Assembly: GCA_025331125.1 (NCBI GenBank)
Contig: JAOALB010000100.1
Location: forward strand, 1-64,000
Reading direction: 5' to 3'
Length of the DNA stretch: 64,000 nt
Origin: Mycogone perniciosa
Lineage: Eukaryota > Ascomycota > Sordariomycetes > Hypocreales > Hypocreaceae
In this document: positions 1 to 10,728 of the stretch, piece by piece
How positions within the stretch are numbered: position 1 is the stretch's first letter
Layout: every line of letters begins with the position of its first letter
Notes under the pieces: generated by a model
What the model was told of the DNA's origin: nothing
Databases searched by the model: none
The model's input: the letters and a program-made list of their open reading frames with translations, nothing else
Translations under genes and position numbers: made by a program

Positions 1-922
1 CTAACAATTAATTAACCCCTCCAGCACAGCGCCGTTCAAAATGAGATCAGCTTTCCTCCAACCCCTCCTACACCGCCTTCCCACTTAGGCAATCGCGCTG
101 CTTTATAAGATTTCTATAAGAACGCTCACTTTTCCCCCTTCGTCTCTTTATCCATTTGACGCGTCCCTTCTACCTTATCGCATTCGACCTAAAAATCTCT
201 CCTCCTTACTGGCTGCTTAGCTAGGATCAAGATCTGGGGCGATTCCGCTCGTTTTGCCAGCTACCCCTAACATCTCTCTCTCTCTCTACCTTTTTACTAT
301 GTTTAATACTATTCAGCTAGAGTAGATAAACCTTTTACTACAATTGCACATTTTTGTCCGATGGGGAACAAAAAGCATCATAGTCATAGCAATTATACGG
401 GTAACACACCTACCCCTTTGATGGACTCTTAGCTGTCGCTTACTAGGTCGCCTGGCATTTCCAGGTACCTGAATCTGCCCTATACTTACAACCTACCTTC
501 CTTCTTGGTGTACGCGATGCGGTATAATAAGAAGCAATAACTAGAACGCTATAATGATTGGATGGCTGGAACTTAGTGGAGTGCGCGAGGTGGTTGTCTG
601 ATAGAAGTACCATTAGCATAGTTCCATAACCTGCGATCGCATTAATAACACGCGGGCTATCTATATATTGCGTCAGGGGTCTTCGGCCCACAACAAGACG
701 CCAATCATGGTCGTGGATCACAATTGGGTATTTTGAGGCTAGCTCCTGATACTGCGAGGACGATGCAAAGGATAAAGCCTTAAGATATATGGAATGATTT
801 CGGGCTATATCCACAAACAAGTATTACAATTCCCCTAAAAGAATAAAAAGTAACCCCATGTTCCATCTCTGAGATATCACCCCCAGCACCGATGTTTCTT
901 GCTCAGGTGAGTTGCAATTGTC
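1..922. other. Intergenic, no convincing gene
   Basis: I see no supported gene. The stretch has a CT-rich microsatellite near 272-288. A 125-codon minus-strand open frame (443-820) begins at a non-ATG codon and lacks recognisable motifs, so it is not called. Confidence 0.5.
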
Positions 923-2001
923 TTATGGCTTCATCGGAGGCTATGCCGCATTAGTAAGAGATAAGGGCTCCGAGAATTTGATCGACTTACCAAGCTGGTC
1001 CAAGTACCAAGGGGTGGGAAAGCAATTTCATTGTGAGGTACGGCAAGGTGGATGACCGTGTTCTTATCCTCTATGGGATCCCATTCACCAGAGTACACGT
1101 ACCAGTCCTTCCATCCAGTCCGACTCATAATGGTGGTAACCTGGAGCTCACCAGAATTCGACAATTGTGGGATAGGAAGAATGTAAGCCTTGTCGCCCAG
1201 CCCGTTGCCCTCTGTAGGAACAGGGTTGATTGTTAACCGCTTGACTTCACTTAACCGGGTATGGTCTACCCAACGTGCTGACCAGTATCCAGACTCGTAG
1301 CTACCAGTGCCCCATTTGAGTTCCTTGCTGCTGTCGTTGATGGTGTAGTCAATGCGCTGCCTCTTAATGATCTTGGCTTTCAGAAGCGGATAGACGGCAA
1401 TGTTGTGGATGGGAATTTCGCCAATGGTTTTGTTGCTCGTTATCTTTTCTTTAGTGACGGTAGAGGCCTTGTACGAGACAGAGATCTGAGCGTTACTCTT
1501 CGCCTTAGTGGTTACACCGTAAAATGTACCGCCCCCTTCAATGCTGAGCTCGGCAGCGGCGGCGGAATTGAATGCGGTCTCGGTGAAAGTCTCCTCACTC
1601 TTCTCCGATTTAGTAATAAAAACCGAGGCGGGCAGGGTTTTGCGTTTGGAAACTTGAGGGATCCATGCGATTGGCTCGACAATGTAGAGGTAACCATAAG
1701 TCCGGTACCAGTTGTCCACAGTGTGTTCACCGTCAAGAACTGGGATGATCATATTCTTCGGAAGCTTGCCAAAAGTCATAGCATTGATTCCAAAGATGTC
1801 GTTCAAGTCGGTGTGGCTAATATTCATGCCCAAGGTATCTCCCAAAATCGGCGTGACATAGCCGAGCTTCTCGGGATCAAAATGGAATGGCTCCGGACCA
1901 AGGCGCTGAAAGGTCACTTTTTCCATAGGGCCATTGTCAAGGGGTTCAAAGGCAATATGGCCAGGTAGAAAACGAACACCACCGGGGCATTCAAGAGCCA
2001 T
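923..2001 (-). CDS. Cytosolic protein resembling beta-pore-forming toxins (family uncertain)
   Basis: Two exons, complement(join(923..940,991..2001)), give 342 aa. The 50-nt intron (941-990) starts GTAAGT, carries a TTACTAAT branch-like site and ends CATAG; the last exon adds only five residues (PPMKP). The ATG at 2001 lies about 135 nt downstream of a TATAAAG box. There is no signal peptide or transmembrane helix. Roughly residues 125-190 form a Ser/Thr/Lys-rich, Ala/Gly-containing stretch of alternating small polar and hydrophobic residues, like the membrane-inserting hairpin of aerolysin- or monalysin-type proteins, framed by Trp/Tyr-rich beta-type sequence. The toxin resemblance is inference from composition and predicted beta character. 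It could equally be a beta-rich protein of unknown role. The frame is unbroken. Confidence 0.6.
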
Positions 2002-2134
2002 CTTGAAAACTGGTAGATGGCCAATGCTGGAGAGGGTGAGAGTCTTGATGTAGGCGCTTGTGTAAAGCGTGAAGGACGTTTGTTGCTGGTTGGTAGATGA
2101 GAGAGTCTGAAAGGCCTAGGTGGGATAAGGGCAC

Positions 2135-2141
2135 CTTTATA
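2135..2141 (-). promoter_or_regulatory. TATA box (TATAAAG)
   Basis: On the minus strand TATAAAG lies about 135 nt upstream of the ATG at 2001 and fits the core promoter of the toxin-like gene. Confidence 0.5.
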
Positions 2142-2831
2142 GACCAACTCCAGGCGGGTCCTTGTCTGTGTTAGAAGCATCGGCGATTCTGAGATTTGGG
2201 CATCTCATCCCCGTATCGAGTCATGAGCAATGACTTCCCGTGGTTTGGGAGGCTTCCCTTGTTTAGGTGACTCTCTTAGTTTTCGAACAGCTGAGAAATG
2301 GTAATGTGACGAGACTTTGTTTGATCCAGACTGAATCACAATGTGACAAGGTTGCGGCAGTGAAGGCCAGTTCAACCAGCCTGGATGCTACCTACCAAGG
2401 GAAATTGATAAGTTATCTCGTAGCCCGTGCGTCTTTAGCGGGTTCTCGAGTGTCCACTGTCTTGCTCAATTTCCGCCAGTATGACGGATCCTGAGAGAAG
2501 AGGCGACACCTTACGAAGTACTCCTTCTTGAATTCGTCGAACTTACGAGCCCGTTGCATAGATTTCAAAATTTTAGCATCGAATGAACATTCTAGTCTCT
2601 TCGCATTATACTATTAGCATCTCATCATGTATTGCCCGGTGGGTGAACTAGTAGTCCTACATTAGCTATATAGATAGGCAGCTCCCGTCGCTAAGAGCGG
2701 CCCGAGTTGGTGCTCCTCCTGTTGGATAACGTCGGTCTAGTTGTTGGAATAAGCAAAAATGGGTATGCAAGGGAACCTGTGGCCTGACGTGAGGTGAAAC
2801 AGAACGCGCGGCGTTCTGCTTCTATGATAAA

Positions 2832-3215
2832 ATGGCGGGAGGAGAATCCAAGGAAGAGGGGAGAGACAACGCAGAGGACATGGAGCAATTGAGTGGAATT
2901 CTGACGCCCTATCTTCGTGATGTGAATAAGCTGAGTACGTAACTCGTGTTTTCCGACACCTCCCGGGCCCTCCGGCCCTACAATGTGGCCGCTGCAATCC
3001 CCCTGGGGATTGTAGATCAAATGAACTACCGAGACATGCTGCAGCTGTGTCACCTCTTACGATTCCTCAGCCCCTTCCCATCTGTTGTGTTTCAGTCGCC
3101 GGGCTTCATTGGCTCAGTTCATGTGAGAAGCATAGGAGGAAATGCTCCGCAGCGCACTTTGAAGTGCTCCGTAGTATGTACTACCATGCTCGATTTTAGC
3201 CAGCCATGGGGGTAG
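2832..3215 (+). other. Possible small gene or gene remnant
   Basis: An ATG at 2832 opens an acidic 36-codon reading frame that ends in TAA at 2940. The same frame then stays open to 3215. A good fungal 5' splice sequence (GTACGT, 2935-2940) overlaps the stop, so this may be the first exon of a small gene or a remnant with one nonsense codon. I recognise no family. A TATA-like TATATAG lies near 2665. Weak evidence only. Confidence 0.2.
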
Positions 3216-3655
3216 GAAAAAGAAACGTGAGACACGTGTCTACTCAGTAGCTGGCAAATTTGCGACAACTCTTTGCCAAGGGAGAATGAATCCCTTCTCA
3301 AGAGATTAGATGTGGGGCCTATCTGAACCGTCGAGCCGTTCAGTTTTCAGACATCACGAGGATCGATTTAATCAGAAGCGTGCCATAGAGTGGATTGGCC
3401 ACTCAATCCTTGAGACAATCTAGGCATTATGACGGACAATATGAGTAGAACCCTGCCGTGTAAAGACGGGTCGTGCAGAGGTTAGCCCTTCTCGACGTCA
3501 TATGTTTCATTTCATCAACAGTCGTTCGTACTCGTATTTACTTTCAGATATATATATTGAGAAAATCCTCACTCTTATGATTGCTTATCATCCACTTTCA
3601 GGCACTCGCACCAAACCTCGAATATAAACACATACCAGCCCCCATTTCAGTCACT

Positions 3656-3959
3656 ATGAAGATTGTCCTTCTTTTTTCCCTCATCAGCCTCTTCGCTGCC
3701 AGTTCCTTTGCTCAATTCACAGACATCACCTGTGAGATTAAGGCCGAAGACTGCCCTCCTAGCACTGAGGCTATCTCCGAACCTGACTTTGTAAGTAGTT
3801 CACATACCCCGTTGATGATTGGTGGCTGACATAAATATTAGTGCCATAATGTGGGAGTATGTAGAGCGTTTGTGAAATAGTTGTTGATTCACGGTGTTAA
3901 CATATCGCTAGGGTTATTCTGCAGAATACAAGTTCTTCTGCAATGAAGACGACTCTTAA
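3656..3959 (+). CDS. Small secreted four-cysteine protein
   Basis: Three exons, join(3656..3790,3842..3856,3912..3959), give 65 aa. Residues 1-19 are a clear signal peptide (MKIVLLFSLISLFAASSFA) with cleavage before Gln20. The mature 46 aa have four Cys (about 26, 33, 46, 60). Intron 1 (51 nt) runs GTAAGT to CTGACATAAATATTAG; intron 2 (55 nt) runs GTATGT to CGCTAG; the middle exon is only 15 nt. An ATATATATAT box lies about 100 nt upstream. After the TAA the same frame carries a Cys and a Trp followed by another intron-like segment (GTGAGT at 3999 to TTTAG), so the protein may be a truncated form of a longer six- or more-cysteine protein. An effector or antimicrobial role is only a guess. Confidence 0.55.
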
Positions 3960-4506
3960 ACACAGACTTGCATCAATGCCTGGGTTCCAGCCACCTCTGT
4001 GAGTGTTCGTGGAATACCTCAATCCTACACAACCGATTAATTGGCTTTAGGGCATGTTATATGTGATCAGGCCAAGGCCACTGGTGATCACTGATCTTGT
4101 TTACCCAGCAATTCTTACGTTCAGAATTCTTACATGCAGGCGTTCATAATCTTCGCGAATCTCATTCATATCTACCAATACACTTAGCTTTAAGGCTTGC
4201 TATCAATCTCTTCTTTTTCGTTCGGAGCCTTCGTAATCACTTGAAACCTGTCTATCATCGACTTCCTGACGTAACTACTTCATGGCAGATGGTATATGTC
4301 GGAAGTCGTTGTGGTCTGGAACTATGGAGAACCTAAATAAATATATGTTGTGTGAGGTGATATAAGATACTTGTCAGACTGCAAATGAAAGTTGAAGTTA
4401 CATATTACAAATCTGATAGACTGTAATAATCAATATATATACCTTATCATTGGAATGCCATGTGCTTAAAAGCCCCCAAATTCATTTTATAAGTTTTCTC
4501 TTTACC
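3960..4506. other. Intergenic with relic coding sequence at its left end
   Basis: About 3960-4090 contains possible relic exons of the preceding small secreted protein. The rest is AT-rich, and I see no gene in it. Confidence 0.35.
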
Positions 4507-4995
4507 ATGCCGAGGTACGATAAAGACCTTCCACCACTCCCAACCAATAACCTACATTATGATGCGTACTCGTATCAAATAATGCCCTCTAGCTGCAGGT
4601 CTGCTAAGACCCCTTCTACCCACATACCTGAAAGCTGGTAGTGTGGATCCGATGTAGCCAATACACGTCGAGAGTCCAAGCTACGAAGACAGAATGAGAG
4701 ACTTCAGCAGGCCTTGCTAGAAAGGAACAATAGGGTTAACAAACTTTAGCAGATTTTGGTTAACAGGGATAAGAGAATTACCAAACTGTATCAAATTATA
4801 GCTGAATATCGACAATATATTGAGAATCAGCATGCAAGTTTCGCCAAGGTCTCTCAAGCTATATGCTCCGCATTTGAAAACTACTGCGATGCGGTAGCAA
4901 GTATATTAATGAAAACCCTTGATATAGGATTGTTTGATTAGGTAATTGAGGCGTATAGAGGGACGTTTAGCGATAGTGAAAGTGATTATTTTTAA
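4507..4995 (+). pseudogene. Decayed coiled-coil ORF with three in-frame TAG codons
   Basis: One frame from the ATG at 4507 to TAA at 4993 (162 codons) is interrupted only by TAG at 4639, 4747 and 4939. Between the stops it is strongly protein-like: a Pro-rich start (MPRYDKDLPPLP), then Arg/Gln/Leu/Glu-rich heptads typical of a coiled coil, then an acidic Ser-rich tail. All three premature stops are TAG, which a CpA-to-TpA change in a Gln CAG codon would give, the preferred change of repeat-induced point mutation. I do not recognise the family; a transposon-associated protein is possible. The DNA around it is AT-rich. Confidence 0.5.
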
Positions 4996-5792
4996 TTTCT
5001 TGTGGATTAGGCATATATATAGATCGTCATTAAAATCTTCAAATACTGTTTATCTCTTAAGCGTTTTAGGAAGGTATGCTTCGATTATAGGTATGAACTC
5101 TATAGTTTAGATATTAGTGGTTTAATGTATAGGACATAGATGGAGACTTTGAGGTGGTGGTGTTATTAGGAGAGGGATAATACTAGCAACAAAGGGACCG
5201 TGCTCCCTGTTTAAACCCAGATCCGGCCTACATAGTCGTTACAATTAATCTTCTCTAGCACGGAAAGGAGGACAAGGCAGATATGATGGGGAATCCTATT
5301 ATAGCTACTTCCACGTCAGTGCCGAAATACGCCTTAGGCAAGAGGCGTGTCGGGTCATGAAAGCGGCTTCTGTGCTAATTCGGTAAGGAACCAGCCATTT
5401 AACAAGTCTATATAGGCAAGCCTAGGGCCATCTAGTTCATAACTACTAGTTTTGTTATCCTTGACGAGATTCTTGAATAAATTATATATTTATCATGATT
5501 TGGAAGCTAACTATCTGACTACTCTTCCTACCTAGCTCCTAGCAGCCAGTATATTTATCGCTGCTTCGAGTATAGTGAAGTCATTGAGAACATGTTTCTT
5601 GAGTTAGTCCGCCGCGGTTTGAAACTCGAACTTCTTTCGAAACTATCCCGAAGCCACTAGATATGTGACTGTATCCAAGCTCTGCGCTGAAGAATTGACT
5701 ATGTTATGCCAGCCAGATAGCCCTTAGTCGTTTTAAGAGTAGGACCATATCTATTACTAGAGGGAAGTATCTCTTCCAAGCGATAGAGAAGA
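4996..5792. other. AT-rich degenerate DNA
   Basis: There is no intact gene. Short protein-like patches broken by stops occur around 5550-5660 on the plus strand, which suggests decayed coding or transposon sequence continuous with the pseudogene to the left. Confidence 0.35.
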
Positions 5793-6383
5793 TTACGGGT
5801 CTCCGGTGCCTAAATAACTGTCAGCGACTGAAGTTCCCCCGCAAAGCATAAAAGAGAAGAAATGTCGAATATAACACTCACCCTTGCAAGCATACGAATC
5901 ACACCAAATAGGATCGAAGAACCAGTAGGTAAGAGAGCCCTGTTGCGTACAATCATGCTTGTTTCCGATATTTCCAGTCGCATAACAGTATCCCGCGGGT
6001 TTTCCGTTGGAAAACAGTTTATAGACGGCCTGTGGGGGGTCGGAGGCTGTAGCAAGCGTAAATTGCATATTGGGCACACCGCAAATAGCCTTCTGGCTAG
6101 TGAAGCTGGGCAGGTTGCTCATGCCGCTGATTTGGGGGGCTGGAAGCGCTATGTTGTCAATGGTCCCAAAATCGTTTGAATTGAAGTTCTTCTTGAGCCA
6201 GTCGCAGCCGTATTGGTTTGATGGCATGTAGGCGAGGTTGCTCCAATCCCTAGGCACTGTGTGCTTATTGCCCCTAGAACCGACTACTTTGTATGAATGG
6301 GCATTGTAGTTCACAACATGAAAATTTGCGCTGGCAAGAGAAAGTAAAGTGCCGGTCGCAATTAGCTGATATAAGGTGTGCAT
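5793..6383 (-). CDS. Secreted six-cysteine protein of unknown function
   Basis: Two exons, complement(join(5793..5809,5882..6383)), give 172 aa. The 72-nt intron runs GTGAGT to GCTGACAGTTATTTAG and is followed by a six-codon last exon. The ATG at 6383 is preferred over the in-frame ATG at 6446 because a TATATATA box at about 6452-6464 is too close to the latter, and because a signal peptide begins directly at 6383 (residues 1-19, ending LASA). The mature protein has six Cys, suggesting three disulfides, and is rich in Asn and aromatic residues. No domain is recognised. Its setting in a gene-poor AT-rich region with another small secreted protein is typical of lineage-specific secreted proteins. 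Confidence 0.65.
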   Translation of the reverse strand: MHTLYQLIATGTLLSLASANFHVVNYNAHSYKVVGSRGNKHTVPRDWSNLAYMPSNQYGCDWLKKNFNSNDFGTIDNIALPAPQISGMSNLPSFTSQKAICGVPNMQFTLATASDPPQAVYKLFSNGKPAGYCYATGNIGNKHDCTQQGSLTYWFFDPIWCDSYACKGECYIRHFFSFMLCGGTSVADSYLGTGDP

Positions 6384-6451
6384 TGTGTTTGTTTGCTTCT
6401 TCAGGTTGAAGTATAGGAATACTGTAGGTGGTTCCAAAGGGGACAATTACT

Positions 6452-6464
6452 CCCTATATATAAA
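6452..6464 (-). promoter_or_regulatory. TATA box of the secreted-protein gene
   Basis: A TATATATA-type element on the minus strand about 70-80 nt upstream of the ATG at 6383. Confidence 0.45.
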
Positions 6465-8800
6465 ATGTCTAGTGCTTACAGGGGGTAGTTTAGCGGCGTA
6501 ATCCAAGTCCTACCCACTATTAAACAATTGGATCCAATTTAAAAAATACTCTATAATCTCTGGATACCGTAATATGTGTGTAATACTCGTATTGATCTTA
6601 CTCACAGATCTCCATTTGTGAGGGCCAAAGAGCCAAAGAGCGAGTCAGTCTTCCAAATCGCGGTTGAAACATCTCATGCTACGGATCTATAGCCATGAGG
6701 GTATGTTATCGCCATTACACTACGTAGTAGGTTAATACACTTTCATTATGCAAAACACTTCCAAGGATTAAATAGAGAGCGGCCTGCTATAACAGACATA
6801 AATTCGTGAGACTTCGAGCAGAAATCGAGAAGCAAGAGTAAGAACAAGGGAGCCAACGGAAGATGTCCGGACCATCCCCACCCGGCATAAGCAATGTCTT
6901 GGATTTCCATGGGCACGTCGCCAAATCCTCATTGACTAGGCTTTTGAGGTTGCATCGTGTCCTTGCAAGAAATGCAACTGACTAGGTATCACACCTGAAT
7001 CTCGGCACCTGCGGAAAATGAACATCCATTTTCGGTGCTTCGAGCTGTCAGCGGCAGGTAAGCAACTCGTGCCGGAATCTGCCCATAACTTGGCTAGCGA
7101 GCGCGGCTTCTAAAATGGATATAAGCGGTGTTAAAATAAGTGCAAGGGTTGCTTTTAATCGTATGATTAGAATCCACCACCTCAACATAAGCTAATAGGA
7201 GTAAGCAAATACGAAGTATAGAGTAGTACTCCGTATGAAGTAAGTGTTTGCGTACTATTTCATCCTACAAGGATCCCATGTACTTGGTACTTCATATACG
7301 CTAGTAGTTCCGACCAACTCTGACAGTCCGTTCTCGCTCCCATTACTCGTAGGTTTTATTTTCTGGACTTGATCCTTTAATGTTGTATGTAGTATGTTAA
7401 ATACGTTCTATCGACAAATCTACCCAAGCCTAGCAGAAGAGATGGCTAGCCACCACAGCAGCGAGAGCGAAGGCCGGGTGTTAAACCTATTAGCCGCTCT
7501 ATGGCGGTCTATGTGGACCGGTAAGATAAACACTCTCAAAAGGGATGTTTACGGAGCTCCAGGAGTACAGCTCTTAAAAATTGTGATTACGCTTAAGGCG
7601 GGAGGGACATTTGCTTCGAATTCCTGAAGGTAAGATGAATGTGGTTATTATTATTAATGGGCGAACCGCCATAGTAGTATGTAGCCATTTGTACTGCGGA
7701 TAATACTTCCTTTTTTAAAAAGCGTTTGTTTTTACAAGGAATGGTGCCATAAGCTTTGCTAGGGATTACAGGGAGGTTGCAATTCAAGCTACGGAGTACA
7801 ATACTCGTAGACAACATTGCCACCTTGATGCTAGTACGGAGTACTCGTCAGGGTAATTCGAGAAGGGAGGAGAAAAGCGGCCCCCTGATCCCCCGTTCGT
7901 TCTGAGAAATCGGTAAATGTCTGCTCTCCAGAATTCCACAGTCTAAAGAGAAAGTCCGGTATCCAAACACGGTATACTCCTCTATATACGGAACGATGTC
8001 GATCTCGTAAACTCAATAGGTAGTATCAAGAGCAGTTCTTGCTTGTACTAGATGTTCCCTAGGCAACAAATACCATAAGGAGGAAAGAAATGAAAAAGGA
8101 ACATCACGAGAAGGCTGCTGGGCAGACTGGGCTCGGTTGGGTTTGCGGGGATAGATTGGCGGAAGCGGGGTGTTTTCTTTTCGGGCGTGAGGCACATGTA
8201 CCGACGACCCCTGGTTGATGTGTTGGCGGATGTTAAGTGGATACGGCCCACTTTTCATCATTAAGATGACGTTGAAGATATACATACTCCCATAGCAGTG
8301 TAGTTGCCCACTCTAGGTGAACCTGGGCATCATTCCACAACCGCTGCAACGAGTTGTGACGATGGACATGGTGTGGGAACTGGACAATATGGGATGGCAT
8401 TAATGAAATGTAGCAGATAGAACTCTACGGTTCAATACAGTTAATTACGCCTGGGCATCAATGTTGGGGTATAAATAGTTTTTCCCAGTTATCGTGCTCG
8501 CCTCACTTTATGCAAGTTTGGCCCGTTGTATGCAGCTAGTATGGGTATCACAGTCACTTGACGAATAGGGAACTAAAGATTATTGATGGCTAGGCGGAGC
8601 TGGCAAGCATTGAAAGCAAGAAGTAGGCACCAAAAGGCGAACATCAGGGTCGCCGCGGACACACGCAACGCTTCACCCCCGCCCAACATCGTCTTGCGAG
8701 CCGCCAAGGCATCGCGTGCCTGCTGCATCCAACCGGATCTAACTGAGGCATAAGGGCGAGAACAATAAGCCGTATAAAGTAACCGTAGTAACCGTAGTGA
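6465..8800. other. Long gene-poor AT-rich region
   Basis: I see no convincing coding sequence. Several TACGGAGTA/TACTCCGTA-type motifs occur near 7216-7240 and 7795-7850. Short open frames (7394-7627, 7593-7823, 8013-8285) show no motif or splice pattern. Confidence 0.5.
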
Positions 8801-8810
8801 GGTAGAGAAG

Positions 8811-9322
8811 TTACTGGCAATGTACTGGTAGGTTTATGGTCAATCTACATATAGCTGCTATGGTAATGTGATTGCTGGTACCTGCTTAACTGTTGAGGGC
8901 ACAATGCTGTTACTAGTAATAGAGAGGAACGAGTTAGACGCGAGAATGAAAATAAAATACCAGTAACATCTTAATTTTGCACTAGGGTTACCAGGAACGC
9001 TTTTAAATCACCCGAAAATTACTAGTAATACATTTCCTTATTTAGATCAGTTACCAGTAATACAATCTAAAAAGTTGCCAGTAGCTCTAGTGTCCCAGTA
9101 ACCACTTCTATAGCGACGAACTTTAATACTGGTAATCCAGGGATACTGCTAATTTTAATTTTTACATTACTGGCAATTACTGGGCGGTTAACGAACTTGC
9201 TAGTAACAAATCGCCTTTAGTTACTAGTATTGATCTTTATCTTTAGTAGAGTTACTGGAAATAAAAATACCTCCTATAACTCGGACTGGTACTTAGTCGC
9301 GCACCTTCATAAGTTACTAGTA
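8811..9322. repeat. Cluster of about 17 degenerate TTACYRGTAA palindromes
   Basis: Copies of a near-palindromic decamer (TTACTAGTAA, TTACCAGTAA, TACTGGTAA and one-base variants) occur near 8811, 8823, 8873, 8910, 8958, 8988, 9019, 9051, 9075, 9094, 9126, 9168, 9177, 9197, 9230, 9251 and 9313, about one every 30 bases. The spacers differ, so it is not a simple tandem repeat. It could be an array of protein-binding sites, a decayed satellite or the end of a degenerate mobile element. Confidence 0.6.
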
Positions 9323-9673
9323 GCATCTGAGACTTTAGAGACTTATTCTCCTGCAATACCCGAAGTGAAGGGCTGCCTCGCGGGCGACAACACAATATTT
9401 CCACAAAAGAAAGCCCCCCGAGGAGTTTAAATCGCATATTATCGCCGTATGTTCCGTGGAAATCCTGCATATATCTACCGCATGACTTTCAGGTTTTGTT
9501 GTGGTGACTCAGTGTGAGCGGGTTGAACCGGAGAACACGGACCGTAGTTGGCCGCAGCTGAACCTCTGGACCGGATATATAAACATCCCGCAAGCCCGTC
9601 AGAACGAGATAATGAATACCTTCAATTCCATTAGAATTAAATACCTTTTTTTTCTCAAGCCCAATTGTATTAG

Positions 9674-10530
9674 ATGGCGTTCCACAGTCTCAACCGGCGT
9701 TTGGCTACCACCTCCATAATCGTGGCAGCTACAGCAGCAGGCACATATGCCGCCACCATCTACAGCAAAGTGTCTCGTGTAGATACAAGAAACATCACCA
9801 GCTTCGACAGTGCTCCAGATTCATTTGTCAAGTCCAAAACTATTCGAGAAATTGCCAACCCACATGGCCGTCCATTCAAAGCAGACGCTCGTGTGCTGAC
9901 GCTCGACATACCGGCTCGTCATGGGAACGTATCCGATGAAGAGTTGCTCGCGCAGTTCGTCAAGGGGTTCTTCGGTGGGAGGGTCTTTGCCCCCGAGGCC
10001 ATGTATTTGACAAGAATAGGTTGGGATGGAGGGCAATTCTCGAGTGAGCCGATCCCTTGGGATTACTTATGTGAGAGTGACTTGGACTGACGCAAATGCT
10101 AGAACTTCCACCAAATACTACCTGCCCACAGATATGCAAGGCATCTGAGTTATCGAATCACACGCTTCCACCATTACATTCAGTCCTCTTTGGCAATTTT
10201 CATGTCGCCGATATACAGATCCGGAATCCCCAAGGCAGTGAGACAGATGAGACAAACAGCAGCATAGACATTGCCTTTGGATCCGATCAACGAGCCTTTT
10301 CTGGGGCTCATCGCTTCAGTATCCTCCGAACAATTCCCAGAGATAAACCTGGCGAAGAATCTACACAAGTCCGCGTGCACTTTGCTTCTCTAGTATGCAA
10401 CCCAACGGTCGATGCTGAATTGTCTCTGTCAAAGGTAGCGTGGACGTTTCATGAACTTTACGCTATGCTGCTTTATAGGGAGGCTGTAGCTGAGATAAAA
10501 AATTGGTTATCGAGGCCAAGGTCAGCGTAA
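9674..10530 (+). CDS. Membrane-anchored protein of unknown function
   Basis: Two exons, join(9674..10043,10103..10530), give 265 aa. The intron (59 nt, GTGAGC to GCTAG) has a CTGAC branch 14 nt before its end; this is the only splice combination I found that keeps the frame without a stop. Residues about 11-30 form one hydrophobic segment after a short basic N-terminus, consistent with a single membrane anchor or mitochondrial targeting. The rest looks like a soluble alpha/beta fold with a Gly-rich stretch (VKGFFGGRVFAPEAMYL) near residue 100. I do not recognise the family, and there is no operon-like context. Confidence 0.6.
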
Positions 10531-10728
10531 CTCTATGATGTTATACATCACATTTATGTAATTCCGCATTTCATAGGTCCTTGAGGCGCAGGGTACGCGC
10601 ATACATCTCCGTTCATTCTCACAGGCTGCATTCAGAACGAATAGGCCAAGATAGTCAGCACTTTTTCTTCAGTCAAGACAAGCAATAGTACCATGACCAC
10701 TGACATCCTCAACTCCATGCATCTTTAC

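Noticed and set aside
443..820. 125-codon minus-strand frame
   Set aside because: It begins at a non-ATG codon and has no signature or splice pattern; chance length in AT-rich DNA.
8811..9322. CRISPR-like array
   Set aside because: The repeats are 10 bp, degenerate and unevenly spaced, and the genome is eukaryotic.
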